DNA of 6,237 nt, from assembly GCA_015062085.1 (NCBI GenBank), contig SUVI01000184.1, positions 1-6,237 on the forward strand. The letters are read 5' to 3'. A program made the translations under genes and the position numbers. Shown here piece after piece: positions 4,913 to 6,237 of the stretch. This stretch comes from Planctomycetaceae bacterium (lineage in GTDB: Bacteria; Planctomycetota; Planctomycetia; Pirellulales; Thermoguttaceae). The notes below the pieces were generated by a model, which made no database searches, was not told the origin of the DNA, and was given only the letters and a program-made list of their open reading frames with translations. The first letter of the stretch is position 1. Each line of letters begins with the position of its first letter.

Positions 4913-6237
4913 TCAGGCAGCGCGTTTTTTGAGCATGAAGAGTCCCATGGCACCGGAAATCAGCAGTATCCAGGCTGAAGGTTCCGGAACCGACTGCTCC
5001 GCGCCGGAGGCGAGTGAAGCGTAAATGACGTTGGCGTCTTCCCAGATGTTCCAGAGGCCGGCAGCGGAATCTTCCAATGCGTCAATGACAGCCTGGGAGG
5101 TGAGAAATTCGCTCGCGAACAGAGCGTAATCCCTTCCGGTATGCGCGGTGATTTCGTCAGTGGAAAGGCTCAGCGCGATATTCTCAAAATCGCTTTCCGA
5201 CTCATCAGTCAGCACGAAAAAAGCGTCCATATTCGCTTCAGTGAATGAATCCAGATCAATCTCAATGAGACCGGTTCCGGAAATGCTGTCGACGGTCATT
5301 GATCCGGATTGGGCATCCACGAGCAAAGTTCCCCCGACGAGTTCCAGAGAACCGCCAATGGTGATGTCCCCCTTCGAGGAAAGCACGACGTTCTCGCCGA
5401 CCGAGACGTTTCCTTCCGCGCCGCCCGCCATCTGCGCGTGGGCCTCATTCAGGTAATCATTGGAGAAATGAAGCGTACCGGCACCCGTCACGTTCGTTTC
5501 GATCGTGGTCTTCGCACCGCCGCCGATGCTCATGTCGAGGGTCTTGCCTTCCGCGATGTTCAGCGACTTCGCGTTGAAAGTCGTGTCCTGCGTCATGGAA
5601 CTCTTGATCCCGCTGCCGTACCAGCCCCAATCGCCGGAAGCGTAGGAGAGGTTCATCCCCCACCATTTTTCCGTACCGGAGAGACGCACGCCGACGCCGA
5701 CCAGATCGTTCAGATCACCGTTCAGACCATTCTGGACATTGTTGCCGTCCTTTGAAGTTCCGATCGTCATATTGAAGCGCGTCGCGCGGACCGTCACGGC
5801 ATACTGTTTGCCCGGTTCGAGGACGACGCCTTCCAGTACCTTTTGGGCAAAATCGGAGTTCCCTTCCTCAAAAGCGATCTCCGCGACCTTTGTTCCGGTC
5901 TCCTTCTCAACGATGAGAATCGAGGCGTCATTACGGAAAGTCTTTCCAATGTCGATCGAGATCGGCGCGTCCGTCGTGTTTTCCAGGACCGTCTCGAAGA
6001 CGTTCGTGACCGATTTGTCAACGAGGGGACCCCAGATGTCCGTGGAACTCTGCGCTCGGAGCGCGTCGTTTCTGTTGACCCACTCGTCCATATTGGTGAT
6101 CTGGTTCGCGTTTTCGGTCAGATCGCCCGCGTATTTGTAGAACTCATCGTAGACCTTTTCCTGCGGACTCTCAAACTTTTCCTGGAGGAAGTAGCCGTTG
6201 GGTTCCACGACGATCCGGCTGTTTTCCGCGACGGAAA
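4913..6237 (-). CDS. PEP-CTERM sorting domain protein, N-terminus outside window
   Basis: 440 residues are visible, ending at TGA 4915-4913. The frame stays open through the right edge, so a GTG at 6208 is not the real start and the signal peptide must lie beyond. The last 25 residues form a PEP-CTERM signal: SVPEPSAW, a hydrophobic helix (ILLISGAMGLFML), then the basic end KKRAA. By family knowledge an exosortase cuts or processes this tail after Sec export and the protein reaches the outer surface. No exosortase is in the window. Visible residues about 75-150 look like a beta-sandwich (alternating hydrophobics, LEPGKQYAVTVRA). A Trp-rich stretch, KWWGMNLSYASGDWGWYGSG, lies at 190-209. From about 218 to 330 Gly-rich beta strands (GTLHFSN, GGSLELVGGTLLVD, SISGTGLIEIDL) suggest an autotransporter-like or beta-helical stalk. 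No enzymatic motif was recognised. Its place beside a glycan locus fits a surface or matrix role. Confidence 0.85.
   Translation of the reverse strand, partial: SVAENSRIVVEPNGYFLQEKFESPQEKVYDEFYKYAGDLTENANQITNMDEWVNRNDALRAQSSTDIWGPLVDKSVTNVFETVLENTTDAPISIDIGKTFRNDASILIVEKETGTKVAEIAFEEGNSDFAQKVLEGVVLEPGKQYAVTVRATRFNMTIGTSKDGNNVQNGLNGDLNDLVGVGVRLSGTEKWWGMNLSYASGDWGWYGSGIKSSMTQDTTFNAKSLNIAEGKTLDMSIGGGAKTTIETNVTGAGTLHFSNDYLNEAHAQMAGGAEGNVSVGENVVLSSKGDITIGGSLELVGGTLLVDAQSGSMTVDSISGTGLIEIDLDSFTEANMDAFFVLTDESESDFENIALSLSTDEITAHTGRDYALFASEFLTSQAVIDALEDSAAGLWNIWEDANVIYASLASGAEQSVPEPSAWILLISGAMGLFMLKKRAA

Noticed and set aside
5309..5755. + strand open frames inside the PEP-CTERM gene (also 5148-5456 and 5739-6140)
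   Set aside because: They are antisense to a long frame with a clear C-terminal sorting signal and a terminator in the right orientation. They show no ribosome site or family features.
1..6237. CRISPR array, tRNA, rRNA, insertion sequence or attachment site
   Set aside because: No evenly spaced repeats, cloverleaf, rRNA segments, transposase motifs or terminal repeats were seen on either strand.

Overview
The window is an accessory cell-surface glycan locus. It holds one partial and one complete gene on the + strand, a convergent three-gene operon on the - strand, and the 3' part of a secreted PEP-CTERM protein gene on the - strand. The PEP-CTERM sorting tail implies a Gram-negative-type envelope and an exosortase elsewhere in the genome. 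Together with moderate GC and the glycosyltransferase/ATP-grasp/DUF616 content, this suggests a Planctomycetota or Verrucomicrobiota/Lentisphaerota-like bacterium. That placement is a guess: no rRNA or marker gene is present.

Layout. 1-251 (+): C-terminus of a probable small nucleotidyltransferase that would supply an activated precursor. 252-339: leader with two competing hairpins and a possible ribosome-binding-site-sequestering segment. 340-1344 (+): family 2 glycosyltransferase, copy A. 1345-1373: convergent junction with a weak hairpin. 1374-4522 (-), transcribed right to left: family 2 glycosyltransferase copy B (3467-4522), TupA-like ATP-grasp protein (2485-3459) and a DUF616/TOD1-MUCI70-like glycosyltransferase with an N-terminal tandem HYxxxG module (1374-2471). 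The gaps inside this operon are 7 and 13 nt, so the three genes are almost certainly co-transcribed. 4523-4912: intergenic region with a candidate promoter, a 23-codon reading frame overlapping the start of copy B (ATGA), a 9-bp perfect inverted repeat, a GC-rich hairpin element that may be a dispersed repeat, and a strong intrinsic terminator for the gene to the right. 4913-6237 (-): PEP-CTERM protein whose N-terminus lies beyond the window.

How the genes may work together (inference): the nucleotidyltransferase makes a nucleotide-activated residue. Glycosyltransferases A, B and the DUF616 protein add residues to a capsule or exopolysaccharide. The ATP-grasp protein would attach an amino-acid or other carboxylate group to the glycan, as proposed for TupA in teichuronopeptide synthesis. 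The two family 2 enzymes are full-length paralogues in inverted orientation that flank the ATP-grasp/DUF616 pair, so this looks like a locus built by duplication. The neighbouring PEP-CTERM protein could be a surface partner of the same polysaccharide, because such proteins and exopolysaccharide loci often co-occur. Nothing here proves a wholly new system. The most unusual items are the leader of copy A, the DUF616 fusion architecture and the unrecognised PEP-CTERM ectodomain.
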